A stretch of 15,404 nt of DNA, from the NCBI GenBank assembly GCA_903895005.1, contig CAITSH010000300.1:1-15404 (forward strand). Direction: 5' to 3'. The first letter of the stretch is position 1. Each line of letters starts with the position of its first letter. The notes under the pieces are model-generated. The model was given only the letters and a program-made list of their open reading frames with translations, ran no database searches and was not told the origin of the DNA. Made by a program: the position numbers and the translations under genes. This stretch comes from an uncultured Pseudomonadota bacterium. GTDB lineage: Bacteria > Pseudomonadota > Gammaproteobacteria > Burkholderiales > SG8-39. This document shows positions 1-6,726 of the stretch, piece after piece.

Positions 1-553
1 AGGGGACGTGCACGAGGTCGGTGCCGATCGCGCCCTTGAGCATTTCGCCGGTCAGGTGATTGACGGTGCCATTGCCCGAAGAGGCATAGGATAGCTTGCC
101 CGGATTGGCTTTGGCGTAGGCCACCAGTTCTTTTACGCTGGTGACAGGGAGGCTGGAACTCACCACCAGGATCAGCGGCGAGGAGGCGACATTGGCGACC
201 GGCGTGAAATCCTTGAGCGGGTCGTAGGGCAGCTTCGCGTACAGGGCGGGTGCGACCGCGTGCGTGCTGGTGGTCGCCATCAGCAGGGTGTAGCCGTCGG
301 GCGTTGCCTTGGCCACAAGGTCCGATCCTATGGTCCCGCCAGCGCCCGGGCGGTTCTCGACGCTGACCGGTTGCCCGAGCGCGTGGGTCAGCTTGTCCGC
401 GACCACGCGCGCGACAATGTCGGTGGCGCCGCCGGGCGGGAAGGGCACTACCATGCGGATGGGCTTGGCCGGGTACTGCGCGGCAGCAGGCAGGCTAATG
501 AAGGCAAAGGCAAAGGCGATGGCAATCGCCTTGATATTTGGACACGCGCGCAT
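1..553 (-). CDS. Bug-family TTT substrate-binding protein, 3' end cut by window
   Basis: Periplasmic binding protein of the tripartite tricarboxylate transporter (Bug/TctC) family, which binds carboxylates or similar small ligands. The ATG is at 553-551 and the frame stays open to base 1, so about 184 N-terminal residues are seen out of the usual 320 or so. A signal peptide (residues 1-25, ending PAAA before QYPAKP) precedes the family blocks VVPFPPGGATDIVAR, VENRPGAGG, ATPDGYTLLM and LPYDPLKDFTPV. No strong Shine-Dalgarno sequence is visible before the start. A TATAGT element at about 603-608 on the minus strand could be its -10, with no good -35. It diverges from the gene at 673. No TctA/TctB membrane subunits are in view, as is usual for scattered Bug genes. 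The family call is firm; the ligand is unknown. Confidence 0.93.
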   Translation of the reverse strand, partial: MRACPNIKAIAIAFAFAFISLPAAAQYPAKPIRMVVPFPPGGATDIVARVVADKLTHALGQPVSVENRPGAGGTIGSDLVAKATPDGYTLLMATTSTHAVAPALYAKLPYDPLKDFTPVANVASSPLILVVSSSLPVTSVKELVAYAKANPGKLSYASSGNGTVNHLTGEMLKGAIGTDLVHVP

Positions 554-672
554 GTAATCACCGGTTGGTAAAAGGGGAGATGGACGGTTTGTCCGCTTGA
601 TACTATAGCTGACGTGGGCCTACGGGAATGGCCGCACCACACTAATCGCGGAGCAACAGGGAGCGCACCACC

Positions 673-1077
673 ATGGTGAATCTGATTGAATATGAGGACG
701 CGTCAGCCGAGGTCAAGGCGGTGTACGACGACATCCGCGCCATGCGTAAGACCGATTTCATCAACAACTTCTGGAAGGCGCTTGCCAACCACCCGCCGAC
801 GCTCGCGCAGACCTGGGCTGAAGTGAAGCAGGTCATGGGCCCGGGCGCGCTCGACCCGCTGGTCAAGGAAATGCTCTACATCGCCGTCAGTATCACCAAC
901 AACTGCGAATACTGCATCCACTCGCACACCGCGGGCGCCGTCGCCAAGGGCATGACGCCCGAGCAGTACGGCGAGCTTGTCGCCGTGGTGGGCACCGCCA
1001 ACAAGACCAACCGCCTCGCCAACGGATACCGCATCCCGGTCGATGAGCGATTCCAACGGCCGCTCGATTCTGTTTGA
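673..1077 (+). CDS. Carboxymuconolactone decarboxylase / AhpD-like protein
   Basis: A 134-residue all-alpha protein of the CMD/AhpD family (alkylhydroperoxidase or decarboxylase activity, cytoplasmic). The AhpD active-site arrangement is complete: Glu66, Cys78-x-x-Cys81 and His85, in the block NNCEYCIHSHTAGA. The spacing (12 residues Glu to Cys, 4 residues Cys to His) matches mycobacterial AhpD. Thiol chemistry, either peroxidase or disulfide exchange, is therefore plausible rather than lactone decarboxylation. The ATG at 673 follows AGGGAG about 10 bases upstream. It is a single gene, divergent from a Bug gene and convergent with the histidine phosphatase. No AhpC or other redox partner is in the window, so the physiological substrate is unknown. 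Family membership is firm, activity inferred. Confidence 0.9.
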   Translation: MVNLIEYEDASAEVKAVYDDIRAMRKTDFINNFWKALANHPPTLAQTWAEVKQVMGPGALDPLVKEMLYIAVSITNNCEYCIHSHTAGAVAKGMTPEQYGELVAVVGTANKTNRLANGYRIPVDERFQRPLDSV

Positions 1078-1091
1078 CGCGTTTTTATTGT

Positions 1092-1122
1092 CCGGAAAGC
1101 CACGCCAGTCGGGCCTTTCCGG
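1092..1122. terminator. Stem-loop in convergent gap
   Basis: An 8-bp perfect inverted repeat, CCGGAAAG (1092-1099) and CTTTCCGG (1115-1122), with a 15-base loop lies between the convergent genes ending at 1077 (+) and 1130 (-). Neither strand has a proper T-tract directly after the stem, so this is a weak or atypical terminator at best. The position supports a transcription-ending role; the sequence alone does not prove it. Confidence 0.35.
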
Positions 1123-1129
1123 GGGATGA

Positions 1130-1768
1130 CTAGGGTGTTGACGCGGCCGCGATAAGCCCCGCCCAGTCCTCCGGGCGCACCCGCGCGGTGATTTCAAAGC
1201 CTGAGCCTAGCGGCTTGATCACCGCCATTTCACCCTCTGCCAGATAGGGTGACCCGGCGACCGCCTGGAAGGGGTTGCCGTGGCTGCAGATCACCAGGTT
1301 GGCTTCGGGGCGGGTGCTCATCAGGGAGCGCAATCCGGCGTAGCGCTCGGGGTCGGTCGTGGCCACCGGGCCGCCGCGCACCTCGTTCATTTTTTCAAGG
1401 CGCCCGAACAGCAACTGGGCGGTTTCCCGGGTGCGGCAGTAGGGACTCGCAAGCACGCGTCCAATCGGAAGTTCCAGCTTGCGGATAGTGGCCCCGACGT
1501 GCCGCGCATCGTCGCGCCCGCGATCGAGCAGGTTGCGCTGGCTGGCGCAGTCCTCGAAGTCGCGCATCTTGTCGTCGTTTTGCGAAAAATCGGTGGCGAA
1601 GTGGCGAAAATAAAGCACGTAGCCGCCACTGCGAAGTTCGGAGAGCAGTTGCGACGGGGGGATCGGACGCACCGGCTGCGAACCGGTTTGCGCAAACGCG
1701 GCGGGCAGAAAGGCGAATAACAGCGCGAGAAGCAGGCTCCTGCGCATGAAGCGCATGTGCATGGTCAC
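1130..1768 (-). CDS. Exported histidine phosphatase family protein
   Basis: A 212-residue protein (210 if the ATG at 1762 is used) of the histidine phosphatase (phosphoglycerate-mutase-like) superfamily. These enzymes hydrolyse phosphate esters through a phospho-histidine. It has a basic N-terminus, a hydrophobic stretch and an AFAQ cleavage site near residue 26, so it is probably periplasmic. The catalytic block reads YFRHFATD (Arg55-His56), so the usual RHG glycine is Phe. The second arginine block is SPYCRTRETA (about 109-117) and the second histidine is in CSHGNPF (His163). The GTG start overlaps the stop of the crotonase gene (GTGA, 1765-1768). No Shine-Dalgarno sequence is seen, which suggests translational coupling. 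Several in-frame ATGs (1762, 1756, 1747) are alternative starts, and all keep the signal peptide. It is the last gene of a three-gene operon; substrate unknown. Confidence 0.87.
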   Translation of the reverse strand: MTMHMRFMRRSLLLALLFAFLPAAFAQTGSQPVRPIPPSQLLSELRSGGYVLYFRHFATDFSQNDDKMRDFEDCASQRNLLDRGRDDARHVGATIRKLELPIGRVLASPYCRTRETAQLLFGRLEKMNEVRGGPVATTDPERYAGLRSLMSTRPEANLVICSHGNPFQAVAGSPYLAEGEMAVIKPLGSGFEITARVRPEDWAGLIAAASTP

Positions 1769-2484
1769 GATTGCTTGCGGTATTCGGCGATGCGCGCCTT
1801 GAGGCCGGGGCGCGCCGCGGAGGCAACGAGGTCGGCCAGGTCGGCCGCGCGCGTGTCGGTGAGGGTGGCGGCATGCAGCCGCGAGGTCGCGTCGGGTTCG
1901 AGCGCCATCGCCCGCTCGAGTTCCTTGGCGAGCACCGGATCCCAGTATTTTTGTTCCGCCACGTGCGTGACGAAGCCGATGTCCCTCGCCGCCATGGCGT
2001 CGAAGGTGCGGCTGTCGGCAAGGATGGCACGTGCTTTTTCCCCGCCTATGCGTTGCGCTAGCCGGCGCGTGCCCAATTGCAGTCCAAAGCGCAGGCCGGG
2101 CATGCGGAAGCTTGTGTCGGGTGCGGCGATGCGCACCGAGGCCGCTGCGAAAAGGTCCACACCGGCGCCAAAGTTCTTTCCATAGGCGATCGCCAGCGTC
2201 GCAAAGGGTGCGTGGTACACCGCCTGCAGCAGTTGCTCGATGCGCACAAAGCGCAGCACCAGGTCGCCCTCGCTTTGCGTTTCGTAGCCGCCAAAATCAA
2301 AGCCGGCGCTCAGGTTGCGGCCTTCACCCTGCAGCACCAGCAGGCGCGTGCCATCGGTGTGTGCCAGCGTAACGGCGTCCAGGAGTGCGTCGACCAGTTC
2401 GGCGCTGAGCGCATTGGCCTTGTCGGGGCGGTTGAGCGTGAGGCGGGTAAGGGCGCCTTCGCGCTTTGTGAGCAAGCTGCTCAT
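1765..2484 (-). CDS. Crotonase-fold (enoyl-CoA hydratase/isomerase family) protein, non-canonical active site
   Basis: A 239-residue crotonase-superfamily protein, slightly shorter than the usual 255-265. The N-terminal beta block (LTRLTLNRPDKANALS, about 12-27), the first oxyanion-hole block NLSAGFDF (57-64) and the second (GAGVDL, 106-111) are clear. By alignment from memory, the position of rat crotonase Glu144 is Asp110 here, and that of Glu164 is Gly130 (FRMPGLRFG). A standard syn-hydratase mechanism is therefore unlikely. CoA-thioester binding is expected from the fold; the reaction is unknown. The ATG at 2484 overlaps the stop of the thiol dioxygenase (ATGA), with GAGGA about 7 bases upstream inside that gene, so translation is coupled. 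It also overlaps the phosphatase start by 4 bases. Confidence 0.88.
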   Translation of the reverse strand: MSSLLTKREGALTRLTLNRPDKANALSAELVDALLDAVTLAHTDGTRLLVLQGEGRNLSAGFDFGGYETQSEGDLVLRFVRIEQLLQAVYHAPFATLAIAYGKNFGAGVDLFAAASVRIAAPDTSFRMPGLRFGLQLGTRRLAQRIGGEKARAILADSRTFDAMAARDIGFVTHVAEQKYWDPVLAKELERAMALEPDATSRLHAATLTDTRAADLADLVASAARPGLKARIAEYRKQS

Positions 2485-3122
2485 CGGGCGTCCTCGGCCG
2501 CGGCCTTCACTTCGGCCGAACGGTCCCAGAAATTGGGCAGCACGCTGTTGTGGTAACCGGACACGAAGGGCTTCATCGCGCCGGTGGCCGCGTCGAAAAC
2601 ATGCCGGCTGACAGCGCCGATGTTGGCGCCGTAGACGTGGATGCTGATCGACACTTCATCGGCGAGCGCGTTGGCAACGGTATGAATGTCACCGATTGTG
2701 GGCGAGACGCGATCGACACTGCCCGGTCCGACACGGTGTTCGTTTTGCGCGAGCATGGGCTTTCCCGTTTGTGGCGTCGGATACTCGCGGCACAACTCCG
2801 CGCCGCGCATCACGCCGACGAGCCCCCACACGGTGTGGTCGTGCACGGGAGTGCCTGCTCCCGGCGCCCAGACAAAGCTGGCTATGGAAAAGCGTTCGCG
2901 CGGATCGCAGTACAACAGGTACTGTCGATAGGTGCCGGCTTCTGGGCGGGCAAATTCATCGGGCAGCCAGTCATCATGGATCACGAGGTCGTGGAGCAGT
3001 TTTTCGCCTTCGTCAAGGATGCGCGGCTCGTCAGCGCCGGCACTGGTGACCAGTTGCTCGAGGGCGGTGACAAAGCCGCGGAAGCGGGCGGGGTTGGTTT
3101 TGGGCTGATCGGTGTTTGTCAT
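2481..3122 (-). CDS. Thiol dioxygenase, probably 3-mercaptopropionate dioxygenase type
   Basis: A 213-residue cupin of the cysteine dioxygenase type I family, a non-heme iron enzyme that oxidises a thiol to its sulfinic acid with O2. The iron ligands are His94 and His96 (PVHDHTVWG) and His147 (GDIHTV). The Ser160-His162-Tyr164 triad (SISIHVYG) is intact. The substrate-binding block reads YRQYLLY with Gln67, where true cysteine dioxygenases have Arg, so this is the Gln-type subgroup typified by 3-mercaptopropionate dioxygenase. The cross-link cysteine of mammalian CDO is Gly (VMRGAE), as is usual in bacteria. It is the first gene of the operon that continues into the crotonase (4-base overlap). 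The leader 3135-3152 is AT-rich, with possible -10 elements near TACTAA. The family is firm; the 3-mercaptopropionate preference is inferred from Gln67. Confidence 0.92.
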   Translation of the reverse strand: MTNTDQPKTNPARFRGFVTALEQLVTSAGADEPRILDEGEKLLHDLVIHDDWLPDEFARPEAGTYRQYLLYCDPRERFSIASFVWAPGAGTPVHDHTVWGLVGVMRGAELCREYPTPQTGKPMLAQNEHRVGPGSVDRVSPTIGDIHTVANALADEVSISIHVYGANIGAVSRHVFDAATGAMKPFVSGYHNSVLPNFWDRSAEVKAAAEDAR

Positions 3123-3166
3123 GATTTGATCTGCAAAAAATTAATTAGTACGTTCCCTCTCCCCAA

Positions 3167-3189
3167 CCCTCCCCCGTCGAGGGGGAGGG
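3167..3189. repeat. G/C-homopolymer palindrome (dispersed intergenic repeat type)
   Basis: A 9-bp perfect hairpin with arms CCCTCCCCC (3167-3175) and GGGGGAGGG (3181-3189) and loop GTCGA. It is flanked by CCCTCTCCCCAA on the left and GGTTC on the right. It sits in the 116-base gap between the enolase-family stop and the thiol dioxygenase start. This sequence style (CCCTCTCCCCAACCCTCCCCC followed by its complement) is a familiar dispersed intergenic palindrome in proteobacterial genomes. It could cap transcripts of the enolase-family gene, but no T-tract adjoins it. Copy number in this genome cannot be judged here. Confidence 0.7.
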
Positions 3190-3238
3190 GGTTCATTGGT
3201 CGCTGTTCGGATGCCGTCACGTCTTATGTAAAAAATAC

Positions 3239-4393
3239 TCAGGCCTTGCCCTTGCCGTGTGACGTGGGACGTTTTGCGAGTTCATTTACCGCGTCGGCGC
3301 GCAGGCTGAATCCGAGACCGGGCGCTTCTGGCAGCGTCAGGTAGCCATCGACTGGTTTGGCAAGGCCATCGAAAATCTGTTCGGTGACCAGCACCGCAAC
3401 GTAGTGATATTCGACCAGGCCGCCGTTGGAAAGGCCCGCATGCAAATGCATGTTGTGATGCGGCCACGCGCCGCCGTTGGCGATGGGGACGTTGAAGGCT
3501 GCGGCCATGCCGGCGATCTTGACGCACTGGCTGTAGCCGCCGCTGATGACCACGTTGGGTTGCAATACGTCCACCGCGTCGGCGAGCAGCATGTCGCGAA
3601 AGCGAAAGGCGAGGCCCTCGTTCTGGCCGGCTGCGACGCGCATGCCGGTGCTGCGGCGCAATTCGGCCATTTGCCGCACATCGTTTTGGGTGACAGGCTC
3701 TTCAAAGAAACTCACGCCGCAGTCGGCAATGCTGCGCGCCAGCGTCTGCGCGTGAAACAGGTCGAGGCTGCAATTGGCGTCAATGTACAACTGCACATCC
3801 GGGCCCACCGCATCGCGCACCGCACGCACGCGGCGTGCATCCTCGGCAATGACTTCGGCCAGCGGCCGCGGTTCCTCGCGGCGCTGCAGCGCGTGGTGGC
3901 CGACCACCATCTTCAGGCGGCTGTGCCCTTGCGCCACCCAGTGCCTGGCGGCTTCTGCAAGTTGCTCGCGGTCAAACACGGCAAAGCCGAAGGTCGTGTA
4001 CGCAGGCACCTTGTTGCGCGCACCTCCCAGCAGCTTCCATACCGGTAGGCCCAGGGCCTTGCCCTTGATGTCCCATAGCGCAATGTCGAGGGCGGCGATG
4101 GCGTGGCTGGCGTAGCCAGTCTGGCCGCGCGGCGAAAGCAGCCAGTAGAGTTTTTCCCACAGGTGTTCGGTTGCAAGCGGGTCTTCGCCCACCAGCGCCG
4201 GAGCGGCGATTTCGCGCACGATGGCGGCGATGACCTCCTCTTCGGTGATGGCGGTGAAACCGTGGCCGACAAGGCCGGTGTCGGTCTCGATCTCGACCAG
4301 GCAGACCGACAACGACGTGGTCTTGTCAACGCCGGCAAGTTGCACGCGGGCGGGGATGTCCAGCGGGGTGGCGGTGACACGGGTTATTTTCAT
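3239..4393 (-). CDS. Enolase-superfamily enzyme (mandelate racemase/muconate lactonizing type)
   Basis: A 384-residue protein with the full enolase-superfamily layout: N-terminal capping domain (about 1-125, ending ALDIALWDIKGKALGLP) and a TIM barrel. Family members abstract a proton alpha to a carboxylate, using Mg2+. Metal ligands seen are Asp205 (YIDAN) and Glu231/232 (FFEEP). The third block reads AAGQNEG, with Gln257 at the usual Glu position. The KxK block is RLKMVVG (only Lys161), and the barrel block QPNVVISGG has Asn280 where mandelate racemase has Asp270. A His-rich block PHHNMHLHAG (311-320) aligns with the His297 region. A typical sugar-acid dehydratase or racemase cannot be assumed. 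The start ATG at 4393 is followed by a normal N-terminus (MKITRVTATPLD). It diverges from the Bug gene at 4560, a common pairing of uptake and catabolism. Confidence 0.9.
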   Translation of the reverse strand: MKITRVTATPLDIPARVQLAGVDKTTSLSVCLVEIETDTGLVGHGFTAITEEEVIAAIVREIAAPALVGEDPLATEHLWEKLYWLLSPRGQTGYASHAIAALDIALWDIKGKALGLPVWKLLGGARNKVPAYTTFGFAVFDREQLAEAARHWVAQGHSRLKMVVGHHALQRREEPRPLAEVIAEDARRVRAVRDAVGPDVQLYIDANCSLDLFHAQTLARSIADCGVSFFEEPVTQNDVRQMAELRRSTGMRVAAGQNEGLAFRFRDMLLADAVDVLQPNVVISGGYSQCVKIAGMAAAFNVPIANGGAWPHHNMHLHAGLSNGGLVEYHYVAVLVTEQIFDGLAKPVDGYLTLPEAPGLGFSLRADAVNELAKRPTSHGKGKA

Positions 4394-4463
4394 TGTCCGG
4401 GGGGGCCTTGGAGTTCCGGCCGATATGATAGCCTGCCGCGCCCGCGTTCATGCGCTACAACGC

Positions 4464-4492
4464 TTGATGCCGCATCAGGCGCGCCGTATCTG
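4464..4492 (+). promoter_or_regulatory. Putative promoter with overlapping dyad operator
   Basis: In the 166-base divergent gap, TTGATG (4464-4469) and TATCTG (4487-4492) are separated by exactly 17 bases. This resembles a weak sigma-70 promoter (4/6 and 3/6 matches) directed at the Bug gene at 4560. A perfect inverted repeat, TGATGC-C-GCATCA (4465-4477), overlaps the -35 element and could be a repressor or activator operator. On the opposite strand TATCAT (about 4425-4430) could be a -10 for the enolase-family gene. All of this is pattern inference. Confidence 0.35.
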
Positions 4493-4544
4493 CCGGAACG
4501 CGTTAGCATTGCCAAAAAAAAACGCTTCGGCTCAAGTCGCAATC

Positions 4545-4550
4545 AAGGAG
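4545..4550 (+). promoter_or_regulatory. Ribosome binding site fixing the start at 4560
   Basis: AAGGAG lies 9 bases before the ATG at 4560-4562. The same frame is open back to 4221 through DNA that codes for the enolase-family protein on the other strand. This site, together with the signal peptide that begins at 4560, shows that the long upstream extension is not part of the protein. Confidence 0.85.
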
Positions 4551-4559
4551 AAGAAAATC

Positions 4560-5564
4560 ATGCCTACTGCTATCAGTGCCTCGCGCGTATCGCGTGCGTC
4601 GTTTGCCGCGATGCTGGCCGGCCTGCTGCTTGCAGCACCCGCGCCCACGGTTTTCGCCCAGGACGCCTATCCGTCCAAGCCCATCAGCATGATCGTGCCC
4701 TTTCCTCCGGGCGGCGTGGCCGAGCTTACCGGGCGGCCCGCGTCGATCATCATGGCGAAACTGCTCAAGCAGCCGGTGGTCATCGTCAACCGACCGGGGG
4801 CGGGTGGGGCGATCGGTGCCGCCGCAGTCGCCACAGCCAAGCCCGATGGTTACACCTTGCTGATGGCCCTGGCCAGCGTATCGACCAACCCCGAAGCCGA
4901 CCGTGTCGCGGGCCGTCCGGCGTCCTTCGAGTTGTCGCAGCTTGCGCCCATAGCGCTGTTGTCGGCCGACCCGACGATATTGATGGTGCGCGCTGACAGT
5001 CCCTACAAGACGCTCAAGGACCTCGTTGATGACGCGAAAAGGCGTCCCGATGCGATTAATTACTCCTCCTCGGGCAATTACGGCACTTACCACGTCGCCA
5101 CCGAAATGTTCGCCAATGCTGCGGGCATCAAGATGAAGCACATCCCTTACGCAGGGGGCGGTCCCGCCCTCAACGCCTTGCTTGGCGGCCAGGTCGATGC
5201 CGGCCTTCTCGGGCCTTCGGTCGCGATTGCCCAGATCAAGGCGGGCAAGCTGCGCGCGCTCGGAAACTGGGGCGGCAAGCGCATCGCCTCGCTGCCCGAA
5301 GTGCCGACGCTCAAGGAATTGGGCTACAACGTCGAGTACAACATCTGGTCCGGTATTTTCGCTCCGGCAGGCACGCCCGATGCCGTGGTCAAGACGCTGC
5401 GTGATGTGGTGCGCCAAACAGCAGAGGACGCCGACTTCAAGGCGGCCATGGCCAAAATTGAAACGCCGATCGTTTACATGGACGCGCCCGAGTTCAAGAA
5501 GTACTGGGAAGACGACGCCCGGCGCCTGATTGAGGTGGTGCGCAAGATCGGCAAGATCGAATAG
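4560..5564 (+). CDS. Bug-family TTT substrate-binding protein (divergent paralogue)
   Basis: A 334-residue periplasmic binding protein of the Bug/TctC family. The signal peptide is residues 1-33, ending TVFA before QDAYPSKP. Family blocks are IVPFPPGG (45-52), VNRPGAGGAIG (76-86), KPDGYTLLM, the central SSSGNYGTYH with HIPYAGGGPALNALLGGQVDAG, the LPEVPTLKELGY block and FAPAGTPDAVV. Compared with its two neighbours in this window it lacks the usual D-x-x-A-R after PPGG (here GGVAELTGRP). Its segment between DGYTLL and the next strand (about 105-130) does not fit the normal LPYDPxKDFxPV block. The ligand pocket may therefore differ. It is divergent from the enolase-family gene, so a joint role in uptake and breakdown of an acid is plausible. 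No TctA/TctB genes are present. Ligand unknown. Confidence 0.92.
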   Translation: MPTAISASRVSRASFAAMLAGLLLAAPAPTVFAQDAYPSKPISMIVPFPPGGVAELTGRPASIIMAKLLKQPVVIVNRPGAGGAIGAAAVATAKPDGYTLLMALASVSTNPEADRVAGRPASFELSQLAPIALLSADPTILMVRADSPYKTLKDLVDDAKRRPDAINYSSSGNYGTYHVATEMFANAAGIKMKHIPYAGGGPALNALLGGQVDAGLLGPSVAIAQIKAGKLRALGNWGGKRIASLPEVPTLKELGYNVEYNIWSGIFAPAGTPDAVVKTLRDVVRQTAEDADFKAAMAKIETPIVYMDAPEFKKYWEDDARRLIEVVRKIGKIE

Positions 5565-5705
5565 GACGTTTCTCGTATGCTGTGATGCACCGGCGATCGG
5601 GATTCCGGTTGTGTTGGGTGAATGGGCCAAAGAGAAAGGTGCCGGATCGCTGTTTGGCGGGGATGACGGTGCGGCGGGCGTGACATTGCAAACCAGGAGG
5701 CATTA

Positions 5706-6665
5706 ATGAGACAGTTTTTCGCAGGGGTCGTGCTTGCATTCGCGACAGTGGCTACCGCGCAGGCGCAGGACTACCCTAACCGCCCGGTGAAGCTCATCGT
5801 TCCCTATGCCGCGGGTGGCGCGCCGGATGTGTTCGCACGGGTTATCGGGCAGCGCCTGTCCGAGGCAATGGGCCAGCAGTTCATCGTCGAGAATCGCCCC
5901 GGCGCGGGGGGCATTTCTGCGAGCGAGGCGGTGGCCAGGGCCGCGCCCGACGGTTACACGCTGCTGGTGCCCGATGTGCCGCAGACCGCGATCAACCCCT
6001 ACATGTTTTCAAAGCTGTCCTACGATCCGGCGAAGGACTTCGCCCCGGTCAGCCTTATCGCCTCCATACCCTTGTTTCTGGTGACGCAGCCCTCGGCGCA
6101 GATCAACAGCGTGGCCGAACTGGTCGCGGCGGCCAAGGCGGCCCCGGGCAAGATGAACTACGGCTCGGCCGGCATCGGCAGCCTCCACCACATCCTGATG
6201 GAGTCGTTCAAGGCCTCGCTTGGCCTGGACATCACCCATGTGCCGTACAAAGGTTCGGGCCAGTCGGTTCCCGCCTTTATCGGCGGTGAGCTGACCATGC
6301 TGGTGACGGCCCTTGCCGCGGTCGGCCCGCATGCCAAGGCCGGAAAGGCCAAGCTTATCGCGGTCACCTCACAGGCGCGCTCGCCGCTGGCGCCCGAGGT
6401 GCCAGCCGTTTCGGAAACCATTCCAGGCTATGACTTCGTATCTGAAATCGGCCTGGTGGCACCGGCCGGCACACCCGCGGCTGTTATCAACAAGCTGGCC
6501 GCGGAAGTAGCCCGGGCGGTCAAACACCCGGACGTGGTGCAGCGCCTGACCGCGCTTGGCGCAGTGCCGGTGGGCAACACCCCCGAGGCCTACGGCGAAA
6601 TGATGCGGCGCAACCTGACCCGCTATGCCAAGGCGGTCCGGGATTCCGGCGCCAAGGTCGATTAA
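5706..6665 (+). CDS. Bug-family TTT substrate-binding protein
   Basis: A 319-residue periplasmic binding protein with the standard Bug/TctC architecture and length. The signal peptide is residues 1-20 (ATAQA before QDYPNRP). It carries LIVPYAAGGAPDVFAR, VENRPGAGGISASE, AAPDGYTLLV, LSYDPAKDFAPVSL, the HVPYKGSGQSVPAFIGGE block and LVAPAGTPAAVI. The start ATG at 5706 is well supported by AGGAGG just upstream. It follows the preceding Bug gene by 141 bases, with no clear terminator between them, so they may share a transcript or have separate promoters. It is conventional in sequence, unlike the preceding paralogue. The substrate cannot be read from sequence. The neighbour downstream is the ferritin-like protein. 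Confidence 0.94.
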   Translation: MRQFFAGVVLAFATVATAQAQDYPNRPVKLIVPYAAGGAPDVFARVIGQRLSEAMGQQFIVENRPGAGGISASEAVARAAPDGYTLLVPDVPQTAINPYMFSKLSYDPAKDFAPVSLIASIPLFLVTQPSAQINSVAELVAAAKAAPGKMNYGSAGIGSLHHILMESFKASLGLDITHVPYKGSGQSVPAFIGGELTMLVTALAAVGPHAKAGKAKLIAVTSQARSPLAPEVPAVSETIPGYDFVSEIGLVAPAGTPAAVINKLAAEVARAVKHPDVVQRLTALGAVPVGNTPEAYGEMMRRNLTRYAKAVRDSGAKVD

Positions 6666-6726
6666 CTGTTCAATCTAGCGTGGTGGCGCAGCGGCGAATA
6701 AAATGACCCGGCGAAATTCGACATAT

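Noticed and set aside
554..672. Divergent gap between the truncated Bug and the AhpD-like gene examined for promoters.
   Set aside because: TATAGT on the minus strand is a possible -10, but no matching -35 is present for either direction, so no promoter feature is called.
2550..3344. Plus-strand open frame of 264 codons.
   Set aside because: It is antisense to the thiol dioxygenase and runs through the G/C palindrome; no ribosome binding site or domain pattern.
4221..4559. In-frame upstream extension of the Bug gene at 4560 (open frame back to 4221).
   Set aside because: It runs antisense through the enolase-family gene and lacks a ribosome binding site, while AAGGAG and a signal peptide mark 4560 as the start.
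4503..5630. Long open frame on the minus strand (375 codons).
   Set aside because: It is antisense to a clear Bug protein, low in recognisable protein features, and typical of high-GC shadow frames.
5568..5705. Gap between two Bug genes examined for a terminator or small RNA.
   Set aside because: Only a weak ACCGG/CCGGT pairing is seen, without a T-tract; nothing supports an RNA gene.
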